From an uncultured Rhodospirillales bacterium (lineage in GTDB: Bacteria; Pseudomonadota; Alphaproteobacteria; Acetobacterales; Acetobacteraceae), in assembly GCA_903927465.1 (NCBI GenBank), contig CAIYMY010000020.1, forward strand, positions 24,887 to 88,886: 64,000 nt of DNA, given 5' to 3'. Position numbers and translations under genes: made by a program. Below the pieces are notes generated by a model that did no database searches, had not been told where the DNA came from, and was given only the letters and a program-made list of their open reading frames with translations. Shown here piece after piece: positions 9,689-17,375 of this stretch (its first letter is position 1; every line of letters starts with the position of its first letter).

Positions 9689-10848
9689 GCCGTCTCATCC
9701 GCCTGACGAAAGGGGGAAAGTGTGGCGAGCGCGGCCATTTCGCGTTCCATCGCCGAGCGTTCGCGCGCAAGGAATTCATCCACCGCGCGGGACAGCCCGG
9801 GATGTGCGATCCAATGCGCGGAATAGGTCGGCACGGGCAGATAGCCGCGCTGGATTTTATGCTCACCCTGCGCGCCCGCTTCGACGCGCGGAATGCCATG
9901 CGCAATCGCGAAATCCATTGCCATGTAATAGCAAAGTTCAAAATGCAAAAAGGGCACATCCACAATGGCGCCCCAGTTGCGGCCATAAATCGCATCGCGC
10001 CCGATCAGATTAAGCGCAGCGGCGACGGGTTCTCCATCACGCTCCGCCACCATTAGCAGCACGCGATCACCGAGCCTTTCACCAAGCAGTGGCCAAAAAG
10101 CCCGCGTGAGATAGGCGCTGCGGCCCCATTTCTTGTCAGTGGTGGCCTGATAGAAGCGGTGAAAGGCCTGCCAATGGCGGGGCGTGATTTCTGCCCCGCG
10201 CAATGTGCGCAGCGTCAGCCCTGCCGCCTGCACATCTCGCCTTTCACGCTTCAGCGCCTTGCGCTTGCGCGATGCCAAAGCGCCCAGGAAATCATCAAAA
10301 TGGCGATAGCCCGGATTGGCCCAATGGAACTGCGTGCCAAGCCTTTGCAGCCAACCGGCATCACCCAAGGCGCGCCATTCGGCTTCTGTGCAGAAGGTGG
10401 CATGGACCGATGATGCGCCAATACCCTCGCAGGCCTGCACCAAGGCGCCAGCCAAAACATCCGGCCCAAAGCCGGCTTCGGGATGGATCAGCAGGCGCGG
10501 GCCGGGCACAGGGCTGAAGGGCGCGGCCACTTGCAGCTTTGGATAGTAATCCCCACCGGCGCGTTCCAAAGCATCCGCCCAGCCATGGTCGAACACATAT
10601 TCGCCCTGGGAGTGGGATTTGGCATAGGCCGGCGCGCAAGCAAGCACGCGCCCGGCGGCGTCACGCAACGCGGCGTGTTGCGGCAGCCAGCCACGTTCAG
10701 CAACCGCGCTGCCGCTTTCTTCCAGCGCCAACAGAAAGGCGTGGCTCACAAACGGATTGTTACCGCCCGCACAGGCATCCCAATCGCACGCCGGGATTTC
10801 AGCAATGGCGCGATGCAGGGTCAGCGACAATTCGGATGGGCTGGTCAT
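9685..10848 (-). CDS. FemAB-like N-acyltransferase (PF04339-type, GNAT fold)
   Basis: A 387-aa protein of the peptidoglycan-biosynthesis-like acyltransferase family (former DUF482). Family signatures visible here are NPFVSHAFLLALEESG near the N-terminus, the basic SRKRKALKRERRDV in the middle, FHRFYQATTDKKWG, and a C-terminal VEAGAQGEHKIQRGYLP. The fold is a double GNAT related to FemABX aminoacyl transferases, but the acceptor is unknown. Start 10848 is supported by AAGGGGC directly upstream; the longer 10866 form would use GTG. First gene of the coupled minus-strand run ending at ppk2. Confidence 0.85.
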   Translation of the reverse strand: MTSPSELSLTLHRAIAEIPACDWDACAGGNNPFVSHAFLLALEESGSAVAERGWLPQHAALRDAAGRVLACAPAYAKSHSQGEYVFDHGWADALERAGGDYYPKLQVAAPFSPVPGPRLLIHPEAGFGPDVLAGALVQACEGIGASSVHATFCTEAEWRALGDAGWLQRLGTQFHWANPGYRHFDDFLGALASRKRKALKRERRDVQAAGLTLRTLRGAEITPRHWQAFHRFYQATTDKKWGRSAYLTRAFWPLLGERLGDRVLLMVAERDGEPVAAALNLIGRDAIYGRNWGAIVDVPFLHFELCYYMAMDFAIAHGIPRVEAGAQGEHKIQRGYLPVPTYSAHWIAHPGLSRAVDEFLARERSAMEREMAALATLSPFRQADETA

Positions 10849-10893
10849 GCCCCTTGATGTCGTCACGGTGCCGGAGACAGCAAGCCCCGCACG

Positions 10894-11358
10894 TCACCCA
10901 ATCTCAAACATGCCTTCCACTTCCACCGCCGCATCACCGGGGAGCGAAGGCACGCCAATGGTGGTCCGCGCATGGCGTCCGACATCGCCAAACACTTCCA
11001 CCGCCAGATCGGAAGCGCCATTCATCACCAGCGCATGCTGGGTAAATTCAGCCGGTGCGGCAATGAAGCCGCCAAGGCGCACAACGCGCGTCACGTTATC
11101 CAGATCTCCGGCGGCGGCCTTCAACTGCGCCAGCAGATTGATAAAGCAAAGCCGCGCCGCCTCGCGCCCCACTTCAATGGAAACGCCCGCGCCCAGCTTG
11201 CCAGTATAGGCAATCTTGCCATCACGCACCGGCACCTGGCCGGAAATCACCACCAGCTTTCCGCTGATATTGAAAGGGATGTAATTCGCAATCGGTGCCG
11301 CCGGCGTTGGCAATACAATGCCAAGGGTAGCAAGCTTCGCTTCGATTTTACCGGCCAT
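10894..11358 (-). CDS. RidA/YjgF family protein (copy 2)
   Basis: A 154-aa paralogue of the protein at 1495-1962, sharing the opening pattern (ATLGIVLPTPAAPIANYIPF), the VISGQVPVRDGK strand and the HARTTIG arginine, and ending in VEVEGMFEIG. It probably forms a trimer and may process enamine/imine or related small metabolites. It sits 45 bases upstream of the FemAB-like start and 25 bases after the ribonucleotide-reductase-like gene, so it may belong to either transcript. Retaining two copies of the same subfamily within 10 kb suggests distinct substrates, which is inference. Confidence 0.85.
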   Translation of the reverse strand: MAGKIEAKLATLGIVLPTPAAPIANYIPFNISGKLVVISGQVPVRDGKIAYTGKLGAGVSIEVGREAARLCFINLLAQLKAAAGDLDNVTRVVRLGGFIAAPAEFTQHALVMNGASDLAVEVFGDVGRHARTTIGVPSLPGDAAVEVEGMFEIG

Positions 11359-11383
11359 GATCCTGTTCCTTAAAAGGCGCCAA

Positions 11384-12880
11384 TTACGCTGCAGGGCGCA
11401 AATGGCGGCGCAACCGAGGCGAAGGATGCGCCGGCAATTCCAACGGAAGCAAGGGCAGCACCGTGGGGCGCGGTTGCAGCGTTTCTTCTTCTACCGGGTC
11501 CGGCAAATCCTCGCGCCCCAGATAATCGCGCGCTAGCCGCCTAAAGGCCCAATCCAGCACGGAAGTCGCGCGGCGAATGCCCGCATCGCCTTCCACCGCA
11601 CCGCCATGGCCAGGCGCATAGGCATGGGCGTTGACGAAGCTCGCCAAGGGCACGCCCTGCGCCAGGCCAAGCGATACGGCCTGGGCCAGGGCTTCCATCA
11701 AGGCGCGCGTCATCGCCGCTTCACGTGGGAGGGAGAAGGAAATCTCCCGCAAATGGCCGCGATCATCTTCAATGGCGCGCATCGCCACCCGATTGCCGGC
11801 AATGGCCACGCGCCAGCAGCGATTGACTGGCACATGGATCGGCCGCGGTGCAGCGCGGCGGACTTCGAGCATATCCGCCGGGGCGGGCATCGCGGGCGGC
11901 GGCGCATCCAGGAAGGGCATGACTGCCGCTTCCATCGCGCGGCGGGCCTGCGGTGCCACGGGGGCGAGCAGCCATGCGGCATCAACGCCGGCGCGTTCAG
12001 CCGCGCGGGTTGGCACTTGCGTGACGCGCCCATCCTCGCCGCGCGCTGGGCGGCTTGCGCCAGGGGCTGGGGCAATGCCGGCGCTTTCCGCGCCAATCAA
12101 AGCTTCAACCGCATCGGCGGGGGCCAAGGCAATACAGCCGCGATGCCGCAAACCGGGGGAAGAAGCCGCCGCCGCCAAAGCCGCACGCGCAGCCTTGGCA
12201 AGGCCAGGGATGGCGGTTTCCTCGGGTGGGGTCGGGCAGATCAGCGCCACCGCATGGCGTGGGCCGAAACGGGTGGCGAGCCGGCCGGATTCCGCCTCAG
12301 CAGCACCACGCGTCAGGCCGGCAATGGCTGCGGCGACATCGCGCGCCTCATTGCTGTCATAACCCAGGCCGAAACCGGCCAGCAGCCCGGCCAAATCGGC
12401 AAAGCCAAGGCGCAGGCTTTCCACCTTGCCATGGCCCCAAATATCGAGCGTTTGCACCGCAAGCTGACAGGCCGCGCGATAGGCCGGCGCGTCGAAGCCG
12501 CCTTCCCCATCCAGGAAGGCCGGCAGGTTGAGCACAAAACGCCCCTCAGCGCGGGCATCGCGCCAGATCTCGGCCCCGGGCGCGCCGCGCCGGGCCAGAA
12601 TCAAGGAACGCAGGCCAGCGGCCAGGCTTTCCGCCGCATCGGCGCCATCCAACAAGCCAAGGCGCCGCCCGCGGAGCGTCAGGCGTTGAATCCAGGCCTC
12701 CGCCACGCTTGGTAACGTGGCCGGGCCGCTCCCTGGGGCGAGCGCTGCCAGCGCCTCCCCGGCTTCATCTTCCCAAGGCACGGGGATAGCCACAGCGCGT
12801 GGCGGCGAATCAGGATCCGCCCCCGCTTTCAAGCGCCGCAGCGCAACCCCAGCCCAGATGGTTCCAACAATGCCTGCCAT
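11384..12880 (-). CDS. TSCPD-domain protein derived from class II (B12-dependent) ribonucleotide reductase, apparently non-catalytic
   Basis: The 498-aa product resembles only the C-terminal parts of adenosylcobalamin-dependent ribonucleotide reductase. Residues about 131-175 (YRAACQLAVQTLDIW, then FGLGYD) recall the helix pair before the reductase LGLGYAN motif. Residues about 345-440 look like the TSCPD domain, followed by ATSVLDWAFRRLARDYLG (438-455), a near match to the conserved reductase tail. No N-x-C-x-E active-site motif is present; the only cysteines are in AACQ, ICPT, RGCI and NRCW. Alanine-rich, low-complexity stretches connect these parts. I infer a degenerate or repurposed paralogue; the function is unknown. 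It diverges from the NDUFA12 gene. Confidence 0.72.
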   Translation of the reverse strand: MAGIVGTIWAGVALRRLKAGADPDSPPRAVAIPVPWEDEAGEALAALAPGSGPATLPSVAEAWIQRLTLRGRRLGLLDGADAAESLAAGLRSLILARRGAPGAEIWRDARAEGRFVLNLPAFLDGEGGFDAPAYRAACQLAVQTLDIWGHGKVESLRLGFADLAGLLAGFGLGYDSNEARDVAAAIAGLTRGAAEAESGRLATRFGPRHAVALICPTPPEETAIPGLAKAARAALAAAASSPGLRHRGCIALAPADAVEALIGAESAGIAPAPGASRPARGEDGRVTQVPTRAAERAGVDAAWLLAPVAPQARRAMEAAVMPFLDAPPPAMPAPADMLEVRRAAPRPIHVPVNRCWRVAIAGNRVAMRAIEDDRGHLREISFSLPREAAMTRALMEALAQAVSLGLAQGVPLASFVNAHAYAPGHGGAVEGDAGIRRATSVLDWAFRRLARDYLGREDLPDPVEEETLQPRPTVLPLLPLELPAHPSPRLRRHLRPAA

Positions 12881-13045
12881 GGAGGAATGCTAGGCGCGAC
12901 TCAAAAGCCTGGGAAGCCTTATTTAGTGGTTTTTTGGGGGTTGACCCACAATATCCTGTGGATAGCTTGTTCATCGCTTTGGTTTTGCGTGACCCGCGCG
13001 GCTGTGCGATTATACGCGTCGTTTCGCTTTCACCGGGAAGCCGCC

Positions 13046-13387
13046 ATGCAGTTGCTCAGTACTCTGTTTATCCGCCTCACCAGCCGCAAGGTTGGGCAGG
13101 ACCGCTTTGGGAATACCTATTGGGAAGCCCGCGGCCGCCGGGATTCCTATGGCCGCCCCATGCGGCGGGTGCTTTACGCGAAGGAAGCCCAAGCTTCTGC
13201 CGTGCCGGCGGAATGGTGGGGCTGGCTGCACCACACCACGGAAAACCCCCTGCCCGAGGATGCGCCGCGCCGCGCCTGGCAGAAGGAGCATCTGCCCAAT
13301 ATGACCGGCACGCCCGAAGCCTGGCGGCCAGTGAACCCCGTGACCAACCGTGGCGGGGATTACGAAGCCTGGACCCCGGGGCGCTGA
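13046..13387 (+). CDS. NADH:ubiquinone oxidoreductase accessory subunit NDUFA12 (B17.2) family
   Basis: A 113-aa homologue of the mitochondrial complex I accessory subunit B17.2, a family shared by alphaproteobacteria and mitochondria and bound at the complex I peripheral arm. Diagnostic pieces are VGQDRFGNTYWEAR (about 15-28), PAEWWGWLHHTTENPLPE (about 53-70) and HLPNMTGTPEAWRP near the C-terminus. The ATG at 13046 has GGGAAG upstream and gives the family's usual N-terminus; the open frame upstream is not similar to anything. It starts the plus-strand block leading into mlaD. The 165 bases before it hold the promoters of this and the divergent gene. Confidence 0.93.
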   Translation: MQLLSTLFIRLTSRKVGQDRFGNTYWEARGRRDSYGRPMRRVLYAKEAQASAVPAEWWGWLHHTTENPLPEDAPRRAWQKEHLPNMTGTPEAWRPVNPVTNRGGDYEAWTPGR

Positions 13388-13413
13388 CTTCGCCCTTTTG
13401 AAAGCCCATTCCA

Positions 13414-13908
13414 ATGCAAAAGCGCAGTCTGGCTGAGATTTTGACCGGTTTGGTCGTGCTGGCCATTGCCGCAACCTTTCTGGGCTATGCCGTGACCAGC
13501 ACGGGGCGCAGCCTTTCTGGGCCCGGGATGAACCTCACCGCGAAGTTTGATCGGATTGATGGGCTCGGTCAGGGCGCCGATGTGCGCATTGCCGGCGTGA
13601 AGGTTGGGCAGGTTGTGGCGCAACGCATTGATCCGGCAAGCTTCCTGGCTGTCCTGACGCTGCGCGTAGATGCTGGGCTGAAGCTGCCGCATGACACCTC
13701 GGCCGAGATTTCCAGCGAAGGTTTGCTCGGCGGCAAATATGTTGCGCTGGTGCCGGGTGGCGATACGCGCATCCTGCGGGACGGCAGTGAGATCACCATC
13801 ACGCAAAGTGCTATCAATCTGGAAAGCCTGTTGGGGCGGTTCATTTTCTCGGCGGGTGAGACAAATCAGCGCGGCAATCAGGAAAACGCGCCGGCCACGC
13901 CACGATGA
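13414..13908 (+). CDS. mlaD: MlaD-family outer membrane lipid asymmetry protein (MCE domain)
   Basis: MlaD is the MCE-domain lipid-binding subunit of the Mla phospholipid transporter, anchored in the inner membrane with its domain in the periplasm. The 164-aa product has one N-terminal transmembrane helix (LAEILTGLVVLAIAATFLGY, about 6-25) and a single MCE domain around GLGQGADVRIAGVKVGQV, ending with AEISSEGLLGGKYVAL. No mlaE or mlaF lies nearby, which is usual when this block follows NDUFA12. The stop overlaps the next small gene as ATGA. Confidence 0.92.
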   Translation: MQKRSLAEILTGLVVLAIAATFLGYAVTSTGRSLSGPGMNLTAKFDRIDGLGQGADVRIAGVKVGQVVAQRIDPASFLAVLTLRVDAGLKLPHDTSAEISSEGLLGGKYVALVPGGDTRILRDGSEITITQSAINLESLLGRFIFSAGETNQRGNQENAPATPR

Positions 13909-14129
13909 AGCCCTTGCCCAAGCCACCTGCCGCCTGGCCTGGGGCGGATGGGAAGCCTGTGTCATGCAATGAAAAACTCAAGATGCTCACGGAAAACCAC
14001 AAGGAAGCGGTAACGGTCCTGCACGATATTCTTGAAGACGCCGTGCTGATGGGCGTTGATGAGGCTGCGATGCGCGCGATTTTGCAGGAACTGATCGCGG
14101 CTTTGCCCAGCCCGAAGCGGGGCGCATGA
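13905..14129 (+). CDS. Small conserved-context protein between mlaD and DUF2155
   Basis: A 74-aa soluble protein with no motif I recognise. The first 20 residues are proline-rich (MKPLPKPPAAWPGADGKP) with a single Cys, followed by a mainly helical acidic stretch (about 25-65: KLKMLTENHKEAVTVLHDI, then MGVDEAAMRAILQELIAAL). Its start overlaps the mlaD stop and its stop overlaps the DUF2155 start, both as ATGA, so it is almost certainly translated. Its position suggests an accessory role in the envelope, but nothing in the sequence proves it. Confidence 0.75.
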   Translation: MKPLPKPPAAWPGADGKPVSCNEKLKMLTENHKEAVTVLHDILEDAVLMGVDEAAMRAILQELIAALPSPKRGA

Positions 14130-14485
14130 AAAAGCTTTTGGCTTTGGCGCTGTTTTGCCTGCCAAGTCTTGCGCAGGCGCAGGATTGGGTGCCGCGCCAG
14201 CAGGCACGCGTCCAGGCTTTGGATAAGGTGACCGCGCGTGTGACGGTACTGGAAGGCCGCGTTGGGGAAAGCCTGCGCTTTGGCACGCTCACGATCCGCA
14301 TCGGCGCCTGCCAAGCGCGCCCGCCCACCGAAGTTCCAGATTCCGCCGCCTGGTTTGAAATGACCGATAGCCGCGCGCCGCGGGGCAGCCCGCCCGCCTT
14401 TCGTGGCTGGATGTTCGCCGATGCGCCGGGCGTGAGCATGTTGGAACACCCTGTCTATGATGTGCGTATTCTAAACTGTCGCTGA
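14126..14485 (+). CDS. DUF2155 domain-containing secreted protein
   Basis: A 119-aa exported protein of unknown function. The signal peptide is MKKLLALALFCLPSLAQA with cleavage before QDW. The mature part shows the DUF2155 pattern: RVQALDKVTARVTVLE, FGTLTIRIGACQARPP, and a Trp-containing FRGWMFADAPGVSMLEHPVYDV, with two conserved cysteines (GACQ and the C-terminal LNCR) that could form a disulfide. In alphaproteobacteria DUF2155 is regularly found beside mlaD, hinting at an outer-membrane lipid or envelope role. Translation is coupled to the upstream 74-aa gene. Confidence 0.9.
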   Translation: MKKLLALALFCLPSLAQAQDWVPRQQARVQALDKVTARVTVLEGRVGESLRFGTLTIRIGACQARPPTEVPDSAAWFEMTDSRAPRGSPPAFRGWMFADAPGVSMLEHPVYDVRILNCR

Positions 14486-14553
14486 TTCGAAGATTTCCTT
14501 TCTGCAAAGGGCCGAACCAGCTACATTAGCTTACGCTTCAGGAAGGCCAGCCC

Positions 14554-15441
14554 ATGTCAGCCACAGCGAATAGCGCCCGCATCCAGCCGTTTTTTGATGA
14601 GGCGACCAATACGGTCAGCTACTTGGTCTTCGACCCCGCTACACGCCAAGGCGCGGTGATTGACCCTGTACTGGATTGGGACCACCGCAGCGGAGAAGCG
14701 GATACGCGTTCCGCTGATCGGCTGATTGAAGCCGCGCGGCAGGAAGGGGTTGCGATTGCGTTGATCCTGGAAACCCATGCCCACGCGGATCATCTGACAG
14801 CCGCACCCTATATCAAGCAGCGTTGCGGCGGGCAGATTGGCATTGGCGAATACATCAAAGATGTGCAGCGCATCTTCCGCCCTGTCTTCGCGGCTGAGGA
14901 TGTGAAGCCCGAAGGTGGTGATTTCGATCTGCTGTTTCGTGACGGCCAGCATATCACGCTTGGATCACTGGATATTGAGGTGATCCATACGCCGGGCCAC
15001 ACACCAGCCTGTGTTTGCTACCGCATTGGTGATGATGTTTTCGTGGGCGATACGCTTTTCATGCATGATTACGGCACAGCGCGCGCTGATTTTCCGGGTG
15101 GCGATGCAAGGCTGCTATTCCGTTCCATCAAGCGCCTGCTGGCACTACCGCCGCAAACCAGGCTGTGGATGTGCCATGATTACAAGGCACCAGGGCGAGA
15201 TGATTATGCTTGGCAAAGCACGGTGGCCGAACAGCGCGCCCATAACCCGCATGTGAAGGATGGCGTGACCGAGGATGAATTCGTGGCCTTCCGCCAAACC
15301 CGCGATGCGAAGCTTGCCGCACCCACGCTATTGTTGCCCTCGATCCAGGTGAATATCCGCGCCGGGCGCTTCCCGGAAGCTGAGAGCAATGGCGTGCGTT
15401 ATTTGAAGATACCGGTGAAGCTACGCAGCGGGCTTGCGTGA
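14554..15441 (+). CDS. MBL-fold metallo-hydrolase, persulfide dioxygenase-like
   Basis: A 295-aa cytoplasmic metallo-beta-lactamase-fold protein. The metal motif ETHAHADHLTA (about 73-83) and HTPGHTPACVCY, GDTLFMHDYG and WMCHDYKAPGR follow the pattern of ETHE1/Blh-type persulfide dioxygenases, which oxidise glutathione persulfide to sulfite with a mononuclear iron. Length fits an ETHE1-like enzyme without a fused rhodanese domain. No BigR-type regulator or rhodanese is adjacent, so sulfide detoxification is a family-level inference. An AGGAAGG element precedes the ATG. The transcript would run to the hairpin at 15607. Confidence 0.85.
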   Translation: MSATANSARIQPFFDEATNTVSYLVFDPATRQGAVIDPVLDWDHRSGEADTRSADRLIEAARQEGVAIALILETHAHADHLTAAPYIKQRCGGQIGIGEYIKDVQRIFRPVFAAEDVKPEGGDFDLLFRDGQHITLGSLDIEVIHTPGHTPACVCYRIGDDVFVGDTLFMHDYGTARADFPGGDARLLFRSIKRLLALPPQTRLWMCHDYKAPGRDDYAWQSTVAEQRAHNPHVKDGVTEDEFVAFRQTRDAKLAAPTLLLPSIQVNIRAGRFPEAESNGVRYLKIPVKLRSGLA

Positions 15442-15675
15442 AGGGCGTGACGGGGTTGTTCTTGACTCCGCCGCCGTGCAGGTGCGCGATAATCGCCTGC
15501 GCGGCATTGTCATTACGTGGCCGGCGCCTTTCACCGCTTTTCCCGATATTCCAATCTTGGCTGAATGTGGAACCACTTGGTGACTCGGAAAATGCGACTA
15601 AAAAGAGCTTAGAGTGTATCCTGTGAACGAATGTGAATGGGATACACTCTAAGCATTTTCAGGCGCCCAGCTTGT
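15442..15675. other. Intergenic stretch between convergent genes
   Basis: No credible gene lies between the two converging MBL-fold genes. The right half is occupied by the perfect inverted repeat annotated separately; the left half (about 15442-15600) shows no clear signal. A short plus-strand open frame here lacks a ribosome-binding site and recognisable composition. Confidence 0.6.
15607..15654. terminator. Perfect 15-bp inverted repeat, likely bidirectional terminator
   Basis: Arms 15607-15621 and 15640-15654 are exact reverse complements (left arm GCTTAGAGTGTATCC) around an 18-base loop. Read on the minus strand, the stem is followed by TCTTTTTAGT, a good U-tract for the convergent lactonase-like gene; on the plus strand only CATTTTC follows. 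The stem is less GC-rich than most local hairpins, so an insertion-element end or a protein-binding palindrome cannot be excluded. Confidence 0.65.
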
Positions 15676-16470
15676 TCAGTCCTTCGGTTGCAGATGAAGG
15701 GCAACTACTTCACCCCCCTGCCCTGCCACTTCCGGAAAGCGCCGCCGTACATCCGGGTCATGCCCAGGAATCACGCGACTATCATCACCCCCCGCCAGCT
15801 TCTTCGCCGCGCGCCAGCCGGCCGCCATCGCCCCCAGATCGAAAATGATCGGGAAGGGATTGCCGCTGAGCGCATTGGCGTAGAAATGCATGGCGTCTGA
15901 GGCCAGCACCACAGGCCCGCGCGCGGTTTGCACACGCACCACTTGTAGCCCATCCGAATGGCCACCGACGCGATGCACGGAAACGCCCGCTGCCACTTCG
16001 CCATCGCCATCATGGAACACGACGCGATCAGCATAAAGCGCCTTCACCATGGCGACCACATGCGCCGCTTCGAAAGGCAGGCGAATGGCATGCACGCACA
16101 TGTGCCGGCCAGTTGCGAAGTGCATTTCGCGTTCCTGCAAATGGAACTTCGCACCGGGGAACATGCCAAGCGACCCCGCGTGATCATAATGCAAATGCGT
16201 GATGATCACGTCTGATACGCGGGCGGCATCCGTGCCCATGGCCTTCAGGCTATCACGCACATTGCGCGAAATGGTGCGGCCTCGGCCGGCAGCAGTTTCC
16301 TCATCAAAGCCAGTATCCACCACAATTTCCTGCCCATCCGGCGCACGCAGCAACCAGATGAAGTAATCAAGCGGCATGGCTTCATGCGCATCGGGCACGG
16401 GCAGCAGAAAATTCGTCTGCGCCGTGCGCTCATGCCGCCCATAGCGGATGGCATAGACTTCCCAATTCAT
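15676..16470 (-). CDS. MBL-fold lactonase-like protein (N-acyl homoserine lactonase family)
   Basis: A 264-aa cytoplasmic MBL-fold hydrolase. The dinuclear metal motif is THLHYDHAG (His92-x-His94-x-Asp96-His97), followed by the VGGHSDG histidine, SDAMHFY aspartate and PGHDPDV histidine, the arrangement of AiiA/AttM-type lactonases. Start 16470 gives the family N-terminus (MNWEVYAIRYG), has GGAGGAA upstream and overlaps the dehydrogenase stop as ATGA. Sitting in a catabolic operon with a beta-hydroxyacid dehydrogenase and near uronate dehydrogenase, it could open sugar-acid lactones rather than quench quorum signals; this is inference. Confidence 0.8.
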   Translation of the reverse strand: MNWEVYAIRYGRHERTAQTNFLLPVPDAHEAMPLDYFIWLLRAPDGQEIVVDTGFDEETAAGRGRTISRNVRDSLKAMGTDAARVSDVIITHLHYDHAGSLGMFPGAKFHLQEREMHFATGRHMCVHAIRLPFEAAHVVAMVKALYADRVVFHDGDGEVAAGVSVHRVGGHSDGLQVVRVQTARGPVVLASDAMHFYANALSGNPFPIIFDLGAMAAGWRAAKKLAGGDDSRVIPGHDPDVRRRFPEVAGQGGEVVALHLQPKD

Positions 16471-17375
16471 GATTCTTGATTTCCTCCGAGTACCGTGCCG
16501 GTCATTTGTTCCAGCATTTTTGCAACCGCGGTGTGATCCACGCCTGGGCCAAGCGTGGTGGCCGCAGCCAACCACATTTCCCGACAAAGCGCTGAGAATG
16601 GTGCGGGTGTTGTTGTTTCACGCCCCACTTCAAGCGCGATGGACAGATCCTTCACCATTAGATCAAGCCCAAACCCTGCATCGAAGCGCCGGGAAAGCAC
16701 ATATTCCTTGAACTTCTTCTGTGTGGAATTATTCATGCCGGAACTGGCATTCAACACATCCACCATTGTCGTCGGATCAAGCCCGAAGCGCTGGCCGATC
16801 AGAAGGGCTTCGATCCCGATCAGGTACCCGCCGGCCGAGACCAGATTATTCAGCGCCTTCATCGCCTGACCGGCGCCAATATCACCGCAGCGATAGACGG
16901 ATGTGCCCATCGCCTTGAGCACAGGCTCCGCGCGGTCAATCTCTGCCTCCGGGCCACCCACCATGATGGCAAGCTGGCCGGATTTGGCGCGCGGCACGCC
17001 ACCCGAAACAGGGCAATCAATCATCGGCACGCCATGGCCTTCCAGCATCGCCGCGATTTCCCGCGTGCGGCCTGGCTGACCCGATGTCATGTCAATCACC
17101 AGCATGCCGGGCTTCAGCGATGGCAGCATGGCTTCCACCGCCTCCCCAACCTGCTTGCTGGTGGGCACAATGATCACCACGCAATCCGCACCGGCGGCGG
17201 CTTCTGCCGGCGTTGCGGCGGCTTTCGCCCCGGTTTCTGTGGCGAAGGATGCGGCGCGGCCTGGCACCACATCGCATACCGTCACATCGAAACCCGCCTT
17301 CACCAGATTGGCCGCCATGGGCCAGCCCATATTGCCGATGCCGGCAAAGGCGATGCGCTTCAGTGCTGCCGGCAT
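16467..17375 (-). CDS. Beta-hydroxyacid dehydrogenase (3-hydroxyisobutyrate / tartronate semialdehyde reductase family)
   Basis: A 302-aa NAD(P)-dependent dehydrogenase. The Rossmann loop is GIGNMGWPMAANL (about 12-24), the substrate signature is DCPVSGGVPRAKSG (about 119-132) and the catalytic lysine lies in GQAMKALNNLVSAG. Family members reduce or oxidise short beta-hydroxyacids such as 3-hydroxyisobutyrate, tartronate semialdehyde or glycerate; the exact substrate is not decided by these motifs. The ATG at 17375 overlaps the upstream stop as TGATG. The operon context with uronate genes favours the aldarate-to-glycerate branch, where tartronate semialdehyde reductase acts. Confidence 0.88.
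   Translation of the reverse strand: MPAALKRIAFAGIGNMGWPMAANLVKAGFDVTVCDVVPGRAASFATETGAKAAATPAEAAAGADCVVIIVPTSKQVGEAVEAMLPSLKPGMLVIDMTSGQPGRTREIAAMLEGHGVPMIDCPVSGGVPRAKSGQLAIMVGGPEAEIDRAEPVLKAMGTSVYRCGDIGAGQAMKALNNLVSAGGYLIGIEALLIGQRFGLDPTTMVDVLNASSGMNNSTQKKFKEYVLSRRFDAGFGLDLMVKDLSIALEVGRETTTPAPFSALCREMWLAAATTLGPGVDHTAVAKMLEQMTGTVLGGNQES

Noticed and set aside
11606..12715. A 369-codon plus-strand open frame
   Set aside because: Antisense to the TSCPD protein gene, no ribosome-binding site, no recognisable motif.
12887..13045. N-terminal extension of the NDUFA12 frame
   Set aside because: The extension is unlike the family, lacks a ribosome-binding site, and covers the divergent promoter region; the ATG at 13046 fits better.
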